DNA of 64,000 bases, from positions 806,001 to 870,000 of the forward strand of contig OY282460.1 in assembly GCA_958296295.1 (NCBI GenBank), read 5' to 3'. The notes under the pieces are model-generated. The model did not search any database, was not told the origin of the DNA, and was given only the letters and a program-made list of their open reading frames with translations. The translations under genes and the position numbers were made by a program. Origin of the DNA: an uncultured Pseudomonadales bacterium (GTDB lineage: Bacteria; Pseudomonadota; Gammaproteobacteria; Pseudomonadales; Azotimanducaceae). Positions 27,743-37,297 of the stretch are shown piece by piece (position 1 is the stretch's first letter; the number at the start of each line of letters is the position of its first letter).

Positions 27743-29161
27743 ATGAACGAACTGTCGCAAGTAACCGGTACTGATTCCACGCGCCCAAACTTCCTTAAAG
27801 CTGGGGAGGCGGCTAGGCTGTTTCCCGTTCTATCCGACAACTCGCGGGAGGGTAGGGCGCTCTCCATCCTGCTTTCCACAATGCGCTTCGTTCCTCTGTT
27901 CGGATCGACATTGATCGCTGAATTGGGCCACAAGATGCGTACCCGGTCGCGCCTACATACCTACACCGAAGTCGTGCTCACGCAGCAGGTCGAGAAGCAC
28001 GGCGGCCTGCGGCCAGATGGGTTGTTGGTGGTTGGCATGTCGAAACGGCTACAGTGGTGCGCCCTAGTCGAAGCCAAAGTGCGCGGTGCCAAGCTCGACA
28101 ACGGCCAGATCGGCGGCTATTTGGACTTGGCCAAAGCCAATGGCATCAACGCAGTGGCCACAATCTCTAACGACTTCGCGCCACGACCAAACCACCACCC
28201 CACCTATGCTGGTCGTGTGCCTTCTGGCGTTTCTCTGGTGCATGTCTCATGGACGAGCATCTTGACCCACGCGAGACTGATGCTGGCCAACGACCGGTTC
28301 GACGATGCCGACCACAAGCTGTTGATCGACGAACTGGTGCGCTTCCTAGATCACAAGAGCACCGGTGTGCTGAGCTTCGACCGCATGCCTGTTTCGTGGA
28401 AGGACTTGGGCGCAACGGTGATGGCGGGCGTCACCCCACACCGTACATCCGATGTCGTGACAGAAGCGGTCGCCAGTTGGCACCAAGAAACACGGGACCT
28501 CGCGCTACAGCTAACCCAACTAGTCAACGCGCATGTCGACATCAAGATGTCCCGAAAACATCGCGACGATCCGAAGAAGCGCATCAACGACGACGCCATC
28601 AAACTCTGCGAAAACGCCTGTCTAACGGCCGAGTTCAACATTCCTAGCGCCGCCGCTCCGATTGCCGTTGAAGCCGACCTGCGCCGGCGCACAATCACGA
28701 TCTCCATGAAGATGGACGCGCCACAAGACCGCGTCTCGACGAAGGCCCGGGTGAACTGGTTGCTACGCCAACTCCGGAAATCTGACCCTGACTGCGTTCA
28801 CATCGTGGGACATTGGTCGCATCACCTGCCCGTTCAAGCCATGCTTGTTGACGCTCGCGACAACCCATCTGTCATGGATCGACCTGCCGCCAAAGGAAAC
28901 CGTACCCCGGTCAAGGCGTTCACCGTGATGCTCGTGCGAGACGCCGGCGGACGCTTCGCGGGCAGTCGCACGTTCATTGCCGAACTCGAAGATGCCATGC
29001 CGCGGTTCTACGAGCATGTGGGTCAACGATTGAAGGCTTGGCAGCCGGCGGCGCCGCAATTACAACCGCCTCTCCCGATCGATGTCACCGATGCAAATGA
29101 GTCATCTACAGATGGCAAGGAAACCGGCTCCACGCTGGCGGAGCGAGGGTGCGGCATGTGA
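27743..29161 (+). CDS. PD-(D/E)XK-nuclease-like protein of unknown function
   Basis: 472 residues from the ATG with AGGA 8 nt upstream. A nuclease-like core is visible: HTYTEVVL (72-79), RPDGLLVV with D92, and CALVEAKVRGAKLDNGQIGG with E110 and K112. YLDLAKANGINAVATIS follows. D...E-x-K is the PD-(D/E)XK active-site pattern. The arrangement (RPDG, LVEAK, YLDLA, ISN) resembles an uncharacterised family of lone proteins in many bacteria, and I know no assigned function. The C-terminal 250 residues match no known domain. Codon use is less GC-biased than the flanks, and the gene sits between mobile-element debris, so horizontal gain and a DNA-defence role are plausible inferences. Confidence 0.75.
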   Translation: MNELSQVTGTDSTRPNFLKAGEAARLFPVLSDNSREGRALSILLSTMRFVPLFGSTLIAELGHKMRTRSRLHTYTEVVLTQQVEKHGGLRPDGLLVVGMSKRLQWCALVEAKVRGAKLDNGQIGGYLDLAKANGINAVATISNDFAPRPNHHPTYAGRVPSGVSLVHVSWTSILTHARLMLANDRFDDADHKLLIDELVRFLDHKSTGVLSFDRMPVSWKDLGATVMAGVTPHRTSDVVTEAVASWHQETRDLALQLTQLVNAHVDIKMSRKHRDDPKKRINDDAIKLCENACLTAEFNIPSAAAPIAVEADLRRRTITISMKMDAPQDRVSTKARVNWLLRQLRKSDPDCVHIVGHWSHHLPVQAMLVDARDNPSVMDRPAAKGNRTPVKAFTVMLVRDAGGRFAGSRTFIAELEDAMPRFYEHVGQRLKAWQPAAPQLQPPLPIDVTDANESSTDGKETGSTLAERGCGM

Positions 29162-29469
29162 TGCGCAGCGTTCGCCCGGCCAGCGCCTACGACTCTTTTT
29201 CGCACATCCGTTCTTCCATTCCCTCTCATCCTGCCCGTTTGAAGCCGCGGACGTTTTCCGTCCATGCCGCAAAACGTACAAGCACTTGCCGCCGCACCGA
29301 CCCTCGTTCACGCGGAAGCTGTCTAGGAGCCTGACGTACCGTTTCGAGCCGAGCGAGTTCTAGCTGGTCGGCGAAGACAAGGGCCACCGCCTTCAAAGGC
29401 GGAGGTCGAGCGCGACGCTGAGACTGCCGCACCCTCTTGCCCGGCACCAGAGGGTCTCTCCCGGCTGTC
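29162..29469. other. Non-coding gap, no gene seen
   Basis: After the nuclease-like gene there is about 300 nt without a supportable gene. A plus-strand frame around 29260-29361 (KHLPPHRPSFTRKLSRSLTY) looks protein-like but lacks a start and ends at a stop at 29361. I could not place it. Confidence 0.3.
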
Positions 29470-30466
29470 GCACGGCGACATGCTCTGGCGCGTGCCCTTC
29501 AAGGAGGGGCGCCTGAAGGACGGCTCGCGTCCGTACCCGCTGGCGCCCGTCGAGTTCCAGTCGACGGTGGACCGGACGATGGCGCAGCGGATGCGGGACT
29601 GCGTGGAGATGCTGCGGGAGCGGCTGGCGAAGGCGGGCGTCGCGGAGCGCGAGGGCGGGCTGCCGCGGGTGCTGCCCATCGTGGTCTACAATGGCGCGGA
29701 GCGCTGGACGGCGTCGGGGCGGCATGGACGATCTGGCGCCGCTGCCGTCCTCGGCGGCGCGGCTGGCGCTGGCGCCGTACCAGCAGGGGGCCTGGCGCGC
29801 GGCGGCGGTTCGCTGGCGGGTTACGTGCCGTCGTCGCTGGAGGGCCTGCTCTGCCCGCGCAGAACCGGGCGGCGGCGACGTTGCGGCTGCAGGTGGCGGG
29901 CTCGCCGGCCAGGCTGCTGGCGCGGTTGCGCGCGGAGCGTGCGCGGTTCGCCGGCGCCGGCGAGGCGGCGACGCGGGAAGCGCTGCACGCGTGGGCTGAG
30001 GCGCTGCTGGCGGCGTGGTCGGGCGGCGGCGCGCTGCCGGCGTTCGAGGAGTTGGAGCGGCTCGAGGGAGACCGGGAGATGACGACCATATCGGAGGCCC
30101 GGCTGGGCAAGTGGTTCGACGATTTCCGCGCCGAGGCCGTGGTGCAGGGCTTGGAGCAGGGCATCGAGCAAGGCTTGGAGCGCGGCATCGAGCAGGGCTT
30201 GGCGCGCGGCATCGAGCAGGAGCGGGCTCGCGCCATCGAGCGGAGCGTTGCGCGGCTGCGCCGCCAAACGAGAATCAAGTTCGGCGCGGCTGCCGCCGAG
30301 TTGGTGTCGGACGCGCTGCGAGGCGGCACGACCGAGACCGGGTTGGACCGCATCGACGACCGGATCGTGGAGTGCGGCAGCGCCGACGAGCTGCTGGGCC
30401 GGTTGCGCGCCGGGCGATCCGAGGGCGGAAACGGGTATCCGGAGGGCCGGCCGTCCCAAGCATGAT
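29470..30466 (+). pseudogene. Decayed Rpn-family (recombination-promoting nuclease), copy 2
   Basis: It starts abruptly at HGDMLWRVPFKEGRLKDGSR, so the first 60-70 residues are missing. It continues through PLAPVEFQSTVDRTMAQRM and LPRVLPIVVYNGAERW. One extra G near 29713, compared with copy 1, shifts the frame. A further shift lies near 29790-29850. The last 200 residues are open to 30465: NRAAATLRLQV, RLLARLRAERARFAG, LERLEGDREMTTISEARLGK, the EQG repeats, then LRRQTRIKFGAAAAELVSDA and IVECGSADELLGRLRAG. It is very similar to copy 1 (25845-26508). The two flank the recombinase remnant and the nuclease-like gene. Confidence 0.8.
30148..30240 (+). repeat. EQG tandem repeat in Rpn copy 2
   Basis: About three degenerate 30-nt units encode GLEQGIEQGLERGIEQGLAR followed by GIEQERARAIE. 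The repeat is typical of the C-terminal region of Rpn proteins and is missing from copy 1. Confidence 0.8.
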
Positions 30467-30663
30467 CCGAGGCCGCGCGTTCTCGAGCTTCGCCACCGTC
30501 CGACGCCAACGGCCGCGGGGGACACAACCGCGTCGTGGCCGCTCGTCTCTTCAACCTTCCTTCAACTCCCCTTCAACTCCGTCATCCCGATCGGCCGCTG
30601 GGGCCTTGCGACGGTTTATGATGGCGTGCGCGTACACTCCAAAGCACCTTCAACGATTCCACC
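30466..30663 (+). promoter_or_regulatory. Upstream region of the MacAB-like operon
   Basis: The gap holds a triple ccttcaactcc-like direct repeat at 30549-30585. A -10-like TATGAT lies at 30617-30622 with no convincing -35. TTGCGA at 30606-30611 with TACACT at 30633-30638 has a 21-nt spacer, which is too long. The operon promoter is probably here but is not certain. Confidence 0.3.
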
Positions 30664-31386
30664 ATGGTTGAGTCCACCAAGCACGACACCGGCGCCGAGC
30701 CGGTTATCCGCGTGCGCCAACTGGAGAAGAACTACCGCATGGGCGCGGAGACCATCCACGCGCTGAACGGCGTGGACTGCGAGATAGGCGAGAACGAGTA
30801 TGTCGCGGTGATGGGGCCGTCCGGCTCCGGCAAGTCGACGTTGATGAACATCATCGGCTGTTTGGACCGGCCTTCGGACGGCGAGTATTGGCTTTCCGGC
30901 GAAAACGTGTCCGAATTCGGCGATCGGGCGCTTGCGCGGGTGCGGAACCGGCGCATCGGCTTCGTCTTCCAAACCTTCAACCTGCTGACGCGCGCGAACG
31001 CCTTGCAGAACGTCGAGGTGCCGCTGATGTACGGCGGCGTCGGTCGCCGCGAACGCCGTGCGCGGGCGCGCGAAGCGCTGTCCCGGGTGGGCTTGGGCGA
31101 CCGCATGAAGCACAAGCCGAACGAACTTTCCGGCGGGCAACGCCAGCGCGTCGCCGTGGCGCGGGCGCTGGTGAACGAGCCGGACATATTGCTCGCGGAC
31201 GAACCGACGGGCAACTTGGACAGCCGCACCGGGCAAGAGATCATGAACCTCTTCGGCACCTTGCACCAAGCGGGCCAGACAATCATCCTCGTCACCCACG
31301 AGCCCCATATCGCGGCGCGAGCCCGCCGGCATGTGCATCTGCGCGATGGCTTGGTGACGGAGGACTACCTGACGGAGGGGACATGA
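30664..31386 (+). CDS. ABC transporter ATPase, MacB/LolD type
   Basis: 240 residues. Walker A is GPSGSGKST (residues 51-59). The Q-loop is [20 protein letters not shown]. The signature is [17 protein letters not shown]. Walker B is [17 protein letters not shown], and the H-loop is ILVTHEP. The tail after NLDS and the family-specific loops match the MacB/LolD group, which powers export or lipoprotein/peptide extraction without moving solute through the membrane. The stop overlaps the next start (ATGA at 31383-31386), and the gene set adaptor plus separate permease follows. Confidence 0.93.
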   Translation: MVESTKHDTGAEPVIRVRQLEKNYRMGAETIHALNGVDCEIGENEYVAVMGPSGSGKSTLMNIIGCLDRPSDGEYWLSGENVSEFGDRALARVRNRRIGFVFQTFNLLTRANALQNVEVPLMYGGVGRRERRARAREALSRVGLGDRMKHKPNELSGGQRQRVAVARALVNEPDILLADEPTGNLDSRTGQEIMNLFGTLHQAGQTIILVTHEPHIAARARRHVHLRDGLVTEDYLTEGT

Positions 31387-32909
31387 CTTCCAAAACACTT
31401 CCACCCACCATCGCCTTGCTGGGGCGCGCGTCTCTGGCGCTGCCCGTGCTCGGCCTGCTTTTCGGCTGCGACGAGGTGGTGTCGCAGATCGCCGGCGAGC
31501 CGGACGAGGAACCGCCGGCCGAGATCTACCAGATCGCCGGCGTGGAACGCCGCGACATCACCGTCGCCGTGGAAGCGGCCGGGATCATCGAGCCGGTCAC
31601 CACCGTCGAGGTTAAGTCCAAGGCCTCCGGCGAGATCCTGTCGTTGCCGGTGGACACCGGCGACCACGTCGACGCCGGCGCTCTGCTTGCCAACATCGAT
31701 CCCCGCGTGCTCGACAATTCGCTGCAACAGGCGCAGGCGAACTTGGACGTCGCCAAGGCGCGGCTCGCCAACTCGTCCTCGCAACTGGAGCGCATCGACG
31801 AGCTCTATCAAAAAAAATCGCTGTCGAAGTCGGACTGGGAGACGGCGGCGCTGGATTACGCGCAGGCGAACTCCGAGGTGGTGCGCGGACAAATCCAAGT
31901 GGAGAACGCCACCATCGGCTTGGACGACACGAACGTCGTCTCGCCCATCACCGGCACGGTCATTGAACGATTCGTCGAGCAGGGGCAGGTGATTTCCTCG
32001 CCCATGGGCGATGTCGGCGGCGGCACGCTGCTGCTGCGGATGGCGGACCTTTCCACGGTGCAAGTGCGCATGCTGGTGGACGAGATAGACATCGGCAAGG
32101 TGCGGCCCGGATCCAACGCCGCGGTGAACGTGGCGGCCTTCCCCAATCGTCCGTTCCAAGGCGAAGTCGTGAAGGTGGAACCACAGGCCGTGGCGCAGCA
32201 GAACGTCACCATGTTCCCCGTGCTCATCGATCTGGACAACCGCGAGGGGCTCTTGAAGCCGGGCATGAACGCCGAGGTGGAGTTGCTGGTGGCCCGGCGC
32301 ATCGATGTGCCGACCATCCCCAACGCCGCGTTGCGCACCGAGGAGGACATCTTCGTGGCCGGCGCCGTGCTCGGGCTGGAGCCGGACGACGTGCGAGACA
32401 TGCTGGCCGCGGCGCCAAGGCCGCCCGGCACTCCAACCGGCGAAGGTCGTGGCGAAGGGCCGCCGCCCGATGCCCGCCAGCAAATGCGGGCGATCATGAT
32501 GAAGATGCGCAACGGCGAAGCGCTCACCGAGGAGGAGCAAAAGCTCGCCGACGAAATGCGCAAACGCATGGCGAGCCGGGGCGGGGCCGGCGGCTTCGGT
32601 CGCGGCGGCCCTGGCGCTGGCCGCGGCCGCGGCGAAGGCGGCGGCCGACGGACATCCGCCGTCGACAGCCAGTTTGGCGGCGACTACCTGGTGTTCGCGT
32701 TGCGCGATGGCGCTCCCACGGCATTGCGGATTCGCACCGGCGTCACGGACCTCGACCGAACGGAAGTCAACTTCGGCTTGAACGAAGACGACCAGGTGCT
32801 GATCCTGCCGAGCGCCTTCCTTGTGCGGGCGCAAGAGAGTTTCCAGCAGCGCGTGCGGCGTTGGAACAGCATCCCCGGCCTCAGTCGGGACAGCGGCGGC
32901 AAGGGCTGA
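31383..32909 (+). CDS. MacA-like periplasmic adaptor (HlyD family), probable lipoprotein
   Basis: 508 residues. The N-terminus [12 protein letters not shown] gives a lipobox-like Cys at residue 29. A barrel-sandwich with long helical hairpin follows ([38 protein letters not shown], then [20 protein letters not shown]). The beta-barrel has [17 protein letters not shown]. Between about 355 and 440 there is an unusual insertion: a charged helix ([20 protein letters not shown]) and a Gly/Arg-rich stretch ([18 protein letters not shown]). Adaptors of this family connect an inner-membrane ABC permease to an outer-membrane duct. Confidence 0.9.
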   Translation: MTSKTLPPTIALLGRASLALPVLGLLFGCDEVVSQIAGEPDEEPPAEIYQIAGVERRDITVAVEAAGIIEPVTTVEVKSKASGEILSLPVDTGDHVDAGALLANIDPRVLDNSLQQAQANLDVAKARLANSSSQLERIDELYQKKSLSKSDWETAALDYAQANSEVVRGQIQVENATIGLDDTNVVSPITGTVIERFVEQGQVISSPMGDVGGGTLLLRMADLSTVQVRMLVDEIDIGKVRPGSNAAVNVAAFPNRPFQGEVVKVEPQAVAQQNVTMFPVLIDLDNREGLLKPGMNAEVELLVARRIDVPTIPNAALRTEEDIFVAGAVLGLEPDDVRDMLAAAPRPPGTPTGEGRGEGPPPDARQQMRAIMMKMRNGEALTEEEQKLADEMRKRMASRGGAGGFGRGGPGAGRGRGEGGGRRTSAVDSQFGGDYLVFALRDGAPTALRIRTGVTDLDRTEVNFGLNEDDQVLILPSAFLVRAQESFQQRVRRWNSIPGLSRDSGGKG

Positions 32910-32962
32910 CGGCCTCAACGGCTGTTGACCAGCAGGACCAGGGCGCAGGGGGCCAACGCGTT

Positions 32963-34174
32963 TTGTCGCTACTCGAGACGATACGCGTGGCGCTCGTTTC
33001 CATCGTCGCCAATCTGCTTCGCTCCTGCCTGACGATGCTCGGCATCATTATCGGCGTGGCGGCGGTCATCACCATGGTCGCCTTGGGAACGGGTGCCCAG
33101 CGCGCGGTGGACGAGCAGATCGAGCGCCTCGGTTCGCGCGTGCTCTCGGTGTCGCCAGGCCAGTCCTTCTGGCGTGGCGTGGCCAGCTCCGAGCGCGCTT
33201 CGCTGACCGTGGACGACTACGAGGCGCTGCTACGCGACACCACGCGGGTCCGCGAACTCGTGCCGGAACTCGGTGGCGGGCGGCAGATCAAGCTTGGCAA
33301 CCGCAACTTGCACCACACTGTGGTTGGCACCACGCCGAACTACGCGCAAGTGCATCAGATGGAGTTGGCGAGCGGGCGCATGCTCACCGCGGCGGATCTT
33401 GCGGCGCGGCGAAGGGTCGCGATACTCGGTTCCGAGGTGCAAGAGAACTTGGAAACCGAACCGGACCACTTGGTCGGTCGGACCATCCACATCAGCCGCA
33501 TCCCGTTCCAGGTGATCGGCGTCTTCAAAGAGGCGGGGTCGCGTCCCGGCCCGGACCCGGACGATGACGTTTTCATCCCGCTCACCACCGCCGAGCTGCG
33601 CGTCTTCGGACACCACCGGCTCCGCCAACTCTCCGCCCAAATCGACGCCGACGCCTCGTTGGAGATCGGCATGGTGGACATCGAGCGCGTGCTTCGCCGC
33701 GAGCACAAGATCCGGCCCGGCGCGGACAACGACTTCATGATCATGAACCGTCAACAGTTCATCGACATCGCGTCGGCGTCGACGGACATTTTCGCCCACC
33801 TGCTCGCCGGCATCGCCGGCCTCAGCCTTTTGGTGGGCGGCATCGGCATCATGAACATCATGCTCGTGTCGGTAACCGAACGCACCCGCGAGATCGGCGT
33901 GCGCAAAGCGCTTGGCGCGACCCGCGTGAACATTCTGACGCAGTTCGTCATCGAGGCCCTTACGATCTGCTCGCTCGGCGGCGTGGTCGGCATCGCCTTG
34001 GGCGCGGGGGGAGCGCTGGTGATCACCAAAGTCGCCAATTGGAACGTGTTCATCTCGCCGGACGCGGTGATGTTGGCGGTGGCCGTTAGCGTGGGCATTG
34101 GCCTCGTGTTCGGCATTTGGCCGGCGGCGCGCGCGGCGCAGCTGGATCCGATCGAGGCGCTGCGGCACGACTAG
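32963..34174 (+). CDS. MacB-like ABC permease (FtsX-type)
   Basis: 403 residues from TTG: LSLLETIRVALVSIVANLLR is the normal family N-terminus, so I chose this over the ATG at 32861 that lies inside the upstream gene. One N-terminal membrane span (LTMLGIIIGVAAVITMVAL) is followed by a periplasmic domain of about 220 residues. Three spans close the protein (LLAGIAGLSLLVGGIGIMNI, ALTICSLGGVVGIALGAGGA, AVMLAVAVSVGIGLVFGIWP). LVSVTERTREIGVRKALGAT is the classic coupling motif. ATPase and permease are separate, unlike fused MacB of enterics. Confidence 0.92.
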   Translation: MSLLETIRVALVSIVANLLRSCLTMLGIIIGVAAVITMVALGTGAQRAVDEQIERLGSRVLSVSPGQSFWRGVASSERASLTVDDYEALLRDTTRVRELVPELGGGRQIKLGNRNLHHTVVGTTPNYAQVHQMELASGRMLTAADLAARRRVAILGSEVQENLETEPDHLVGRTIHISRIPFQVIGVFKEAGSRPGPDPDDDVFIPLTTAELRVFGHHRLRQLSAQIDADASLEIGMVDIERVLRREHKIRPGADNDFMIMNRQQFIDIASASTDIFAHLLAGIAGLSLLVGGIGIMNIMLVSVTERTREIGVRKALGATRVNILTQFVIEALTICSLGGVVGIALGAGGALVITKVANWNVFISPDAVMLAVAVSVGIGLVFGIWPAARAAQLDPIEALRHD

Positions 34175-34218
34175 CCGCGGCTGGCCGCGGCAACTGTCGG
34201 CTGACACCGTGAAGCACC

Positions 34219-35364
34219 GTGAAAGTAACAGCCATCAAGACGTTCTTTTGCCGCGGCGATGCCCGCGAGTACTTCATCGTGAAGGTGGAAACGGACGCCG
34301 GCCTGCACGGCCTCGGCGAAGCCGGCATCGTTCGTTGGGCGGGCGCCATAGACCACGCCGTGCGACATCTCGCGGACCTCGTCATCGGCGAGGATCCGTT
34401 CGCCACCGAGCGTCTGTGGCAGCGTATGTTCCGCGGCGGATTCTTTCCCGCGGATCGGGTGTACTGCTGCGCCATCAGCGCCATCGACATCGCCTTGTGG
34501 GACATCAAGGGCAAGGCGACCGGGATGCCCGTGCACAAGCTGCTCGGCGGCCCGGTGCGCGACGAAGTGGTGTGTTATCCGCACGTGGGTGGCCGGGACA
34601 CCGCCGAGCTGGTGGCCAATTGCCAAGCCGCCGTGGCCGAGGGTTGGCGTTTCCTGCGTTGGGATCTGCCCTTCGGCACAACCGCTCCGAACGTGTTGAA
34701 TCCGCGCGAGTCCGTGGCGCTCGCGGTGGAACGGATGGCCGCCGTGCGGGCCGCGGTCGGCGACGAGACGGGACTGTGCTTGGATGTCCACACCCGCATT
34801 GGCACTGCCGACGCCATCGATCTGTGCCGCCGGCTCGCGCCGCTCCAGCCGTTTTTCGTCGAGGACCCGCTGCGTTCGGAAAATCCCGCGAGTTACCGCA
34901 CGTTGGAACGCCATGTCGATGTGCCGATAGCGGCCGGCGAGCAGTGGGCGTCCAAATGGAGCTTCCGCGAAGTGATCGAGGAGGAGCTGGTGCGCTACGC
35001 GCGCATCGATCTGTGCATCGTTGGCGGTTTGACCGAAGCGCTGAAGATCACCCATTGGTGCGAGACGCACGGCATCGACATCGTGCCGCACAACCCGCTC
35101 GGCCCGGTGAGCGCCGCGGCCGGCGTCGCCCTTTGCATGGCGTCCACCAACGTCGGGGTGCAAGAGATGCCACGGGCGCCCGGCAGCGTCGACACCGATC
35201 TCTTTCCCGTGCAAGTGCGATGGCGGCAAGGCTACGCGGCGTGCCGAGACCAGCCCGGCCTTGGCGTGGAGTTCAACGAACAGTTGGCGCAGACGCGAAC
35301 CGCCGCCCCTCGCGGCTGGCCGCCGCAACTGCGCAGGGACGATGGCGCGTTCAACAATTGGTGA
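34219..35364 (+). CDS. Enolase-superfamily dehydratase (D-galactonate dehydratase/mandelate racemase-like)
   Basis: 381 residues from GTG. Metal ligands fit the family: D189 in LDVHTRIG, E215 in FFVEDPLRS, E241 in AAGEQ. H191 and H291 (PHNPLGPVS) are candidate catalytic bases. The HNPLGP pattern and LVIGEDPF capping region recall D-galactonate or related acid-sugar dehydratases. The exact sugar acid is not decidable. It follows the MacAB-like operon by 44 nt, but is unlikely to share its task. Confidence 0.88.
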   Translation: MKVTAIKTFFCRGDAREYFIVKVETDAGLHGLGEAGIVRWAGAIDHAVRHLADLVIGEDPFATERLWQRMFRGGFFPADRVYCCAISAIDIALWDIKGKATGMPVHKLLGGPVRDEVVCYPHVGGRDTAELVANCQAAVAEGWRFLRWDLPFGTTAPNVLNPRESVALAVERMAAVRAAVGDETGLCLDVHTRIGTADAIDLCRRLAPLQPFFVEDPLRSENPASYRTLERHVDVPIAAGEQWASKWSFREVIEEELVRYARIDLCIVGGLTEALKITHWCETHGIDIVPHNPLGPVSAAAGVALCMASTNVGVQEMPRAPGSVDTDLFPVQVRWRQGYAACRDQPGLGVEFNEQLAQTRTAAPRGWPPQLRRDDGAFNNW

Positions 35365-35515
35365 AGGCCGTTCGCCGATCCGACGCGCGCGCCGCGTTTC
35401 GTGGCCGCCGGGCGAGACGGGCCCGCTTTGCGACATGATCGCCGCGTTGCCGCGCGTTCCGCGCCGTTTCCTCTCCCGCGGCCGCCCAGCCAAGGGCCGG
35501 CGAGGCTGTTGATCG

Positions 35516-36301
35516 ATGCGGCAAGTACACGGGTTCCACATAGGCGACGTGTTGCGCGCGTCGCTCGCCGTGTATTGGCAAAACCTCGGGCCGTTCTTGG
35601 TTCTTTCTCTGCTCGCGTTCGCGCCGGCGTTCGTGCTGCTCGCGCTGGTGCCGGCGTCTGATCCGCCGATTCCTCCGCAGCTGTCTGCCGAGCCCGGGGA
35701 GTTGGACCCCCAAGTCATTCGTGAGTTCTGGGGCGAGTTCTTCACGTTCTATCGGGAGTCCCTTGGGTATTTCCTGGTCTCGGTCTCCGGTGCCACATGG
35801 CTGGAGGCCGCCTTGGCCTACGCCGTGGTTCGCAGCCTGCGCACGGGCCCGCCGAGCCTGCTGGAAACGGTGTGGCAGTCGCTGCGCGCGCTCGCGCATG
35901 TTTGCGTCGTCGCGGTGCTGGTGGTCTTGGTCACCTCCCTTGGCTTCCTGCTCCTGGTTGTCCCCGGGATCATCGCGACGCTCATGTTTTTTGTCGCGGG
36001 TCCGGTCGCGATCGTGGAGCGGCGCTTCGGTTCCGCGCTCGGGCGCAGCCACCAGCTGACGAGTGGCTACAAGTGGCCCCTCTTCGGTGTGTTGATTCTG
36101 CTGGGGATCGTGTTCGGCGTGTGCGGAATCGTGCTCGACGCCATAACCGAGGATCTGGCGCCCAACGCGGGCCTCTATGTGGGTTTGCTGGTCTCCGTCG
36201 CTACGGCCAGCGGAAGCGCGGTGGTTACCGCGGTCTGCTATCACGACTTGCGGGTGCTCAAGGACGGCGCCGGCGGCGCGATCGCCGACGTCTTCGACTA
36301 G
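35516..36301 (+). CDS. Polytopic membrane protein (YciC/DUF975-like)
   Basis: 261 residues with about six hydrophobic segments (FLVLSLLAFAPAFVLLALVP, VCVVAVLVVLVTSLGFLLLV, and LFGVLILLGIVFGVCGIVL among them). The stretch VPGIIATLMFFVAGPVAIVE, then RRFGSALGRSHQLTSGYKW is common to YciC/DUF975-like and glycerophosphodiester phosphodiesterase membrane-domain proteins, whose function is unknown. It converges on the RDD gene with 12 nt between stops. It may serve the same membrane process as the MoxR cluster on the other strand. Confidence 0.75.
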   Translation: MRQVHGFHIGDVLRASLAVYWQNLGPFLVLSLLAFAPAFVLLALVPASDPPIPPQLSAEPGELDPQVIREFWGEFFTFYRESLGYFLVSVSGATWLEAALAYAVVRSLRTGPPSLLETVWQSLRALAHVCVVAVLVVLVTSLGFLLLVVPGIIATLMFFVAGPVAIVERRFGSALGRSHQLTSGYKWPLFGVLILLGIVFGVCGIVLDAITEDLAPNAGLYVGLLVSVATASGSAVVTAVCYHDLRVLKDGAGGAIADVFD

Positions 36302-36313
36302 GCGCGCCGCCTG

Positions 36314-37297
36314 TCAGCCGCCCCAGGCGTTGCGCTTGCCGCCGCGGGGCGCCTTTTCGCCCGTGTTGGCCGCGGTGCGCGCCGCGGCCCGCGGGCGCAA
36401 GGCGAATTTGTCCGCCCGACGGTCGCCGAACAGGGCGCGCAGTTCCAAATGTCCGCGCAGGGCCGCGTAGTAGTCCTCGAGAAAGCGCTCCACGTCAGGG
36501 CCGGATACCGGCGTCGGCCAACCGACTTTGGCGCGGATCCGCTCGCACACCTCCTCCATGGTTTCCCGCGTAGTCGGCGTGCGGGGTCCGCGTAGCAGCT
36601 TCTCCAACACCTGCAATTCGGCGATGCCGTAGACATCGAGTTGGCCGGCGTTGAAACGGAAGACCGCCGCCGGTGACGGCGCCTCGGTTGCCGCTGCCGC
36701 GGCGGACGCGCCAGACGCGCCCCAGCGCGAAGCCAAGTCCCGGCCGAGCGTCCGTCCGCCGGCGGCGACAACCCAAGTGCCTCCCAACATGTCGCCGACG
36801 CGCAGACGGTCGCGGTTGAAGAGGGGCATCAGGGTGAAGACGCCCATCCAAAGCAGGGCCGAGTAGTACAACCAGGGCTCGCCGCCGCCGAACTGCAGCG
36901 TCAGCAGCAACCCCATCGGCATGAACACCTCCACTTCCCGCATCAGGTTGCGCGCCACCAGGCCGCGTGGCGAGAGGGCGCCGCCGCGCCGGTCCACCAC
37001 GCGCAGGCCAAGCCAGCGTTTCCCCGGCGTTTGTCCCTGCCAGCGCAGCTCGAAAAAGAGGAAGTACGGGCCGCGCAGCAGAAAAGAGCACAGGTGGAAC
37101 AGCGCGGCGCTCAAGGAGCTGCCGACAACGGGTGCGAGGGCCCACACGCAAAGCAGCGCCACCAACACGGCGGCGCAGACGACGATCAGCAAGTCGATGA
37201 GCAATGCAGCGGCGCGCGTGCCCAAGTCCGCGACTTCCACCACCACGGCCACCCCCTCGGGCGTCTCGACCGTCCGCCGCGGACCGGAGTCATCCAC
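36314..37297 (-). CDS. RDD-family membrane protein
   Basis: 327 residues. The RDD pattern is seen as LGTRAAALLIDLLIVVCAAV near the N-terminus, GQTPGKRWLGLRVVDRRGGA in the middle, and a conserved FNRDRLRVGDMLGGTWVV at the end of the domain. The C-terminal 130 residues are soluble and helical (YGIAELQVLEKLL, TRETMEEVCERIRAKVG) with a low-complexity Ala-rich linker. It overlaps the SpoIIM-like gene by 8 nt and is the last gene of the MoxR operon. RDD proteins have been linked to ion/metabolite transport; the role here is unknown. Confidence 0.9.
   Translation of the reverse strand: MDDSGPRRTVETPEGVAVVVEVADLGTRAAALLIDLLIVVCAAVLVALLCVWALAPVVGSSLSAALFHLCSFLLRGPYFLFFELRWQGQTPGKRWLGLRVVDRRGGALSPRGLVARNLMREVEVFMPMGLLLTLQFGGGEPWLYYSALLWMGVFTLMPLFNRDRLRVGDMLGGTWVVAAGGRTLGRDLASRWGASGASAAAAATEAPSPAAVFRFNAGQLDVYGIAELQVLEKLLRGPRTPTTRETMEEVCERIRAKVGWPTPVSGPDVERFLEDYYAALRGHLELRALFGDRRADKFALRPRAAARTAANTGEKAPRGGKRNAWGG

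Noticed and set aside
30148..30240. Possible CRISPR-like array
   Set aside because: The repeats are coding EQG units inside an Rpn gene, without unique spacers of constant length. No cas genes or arrays were seen anywhere in the window.
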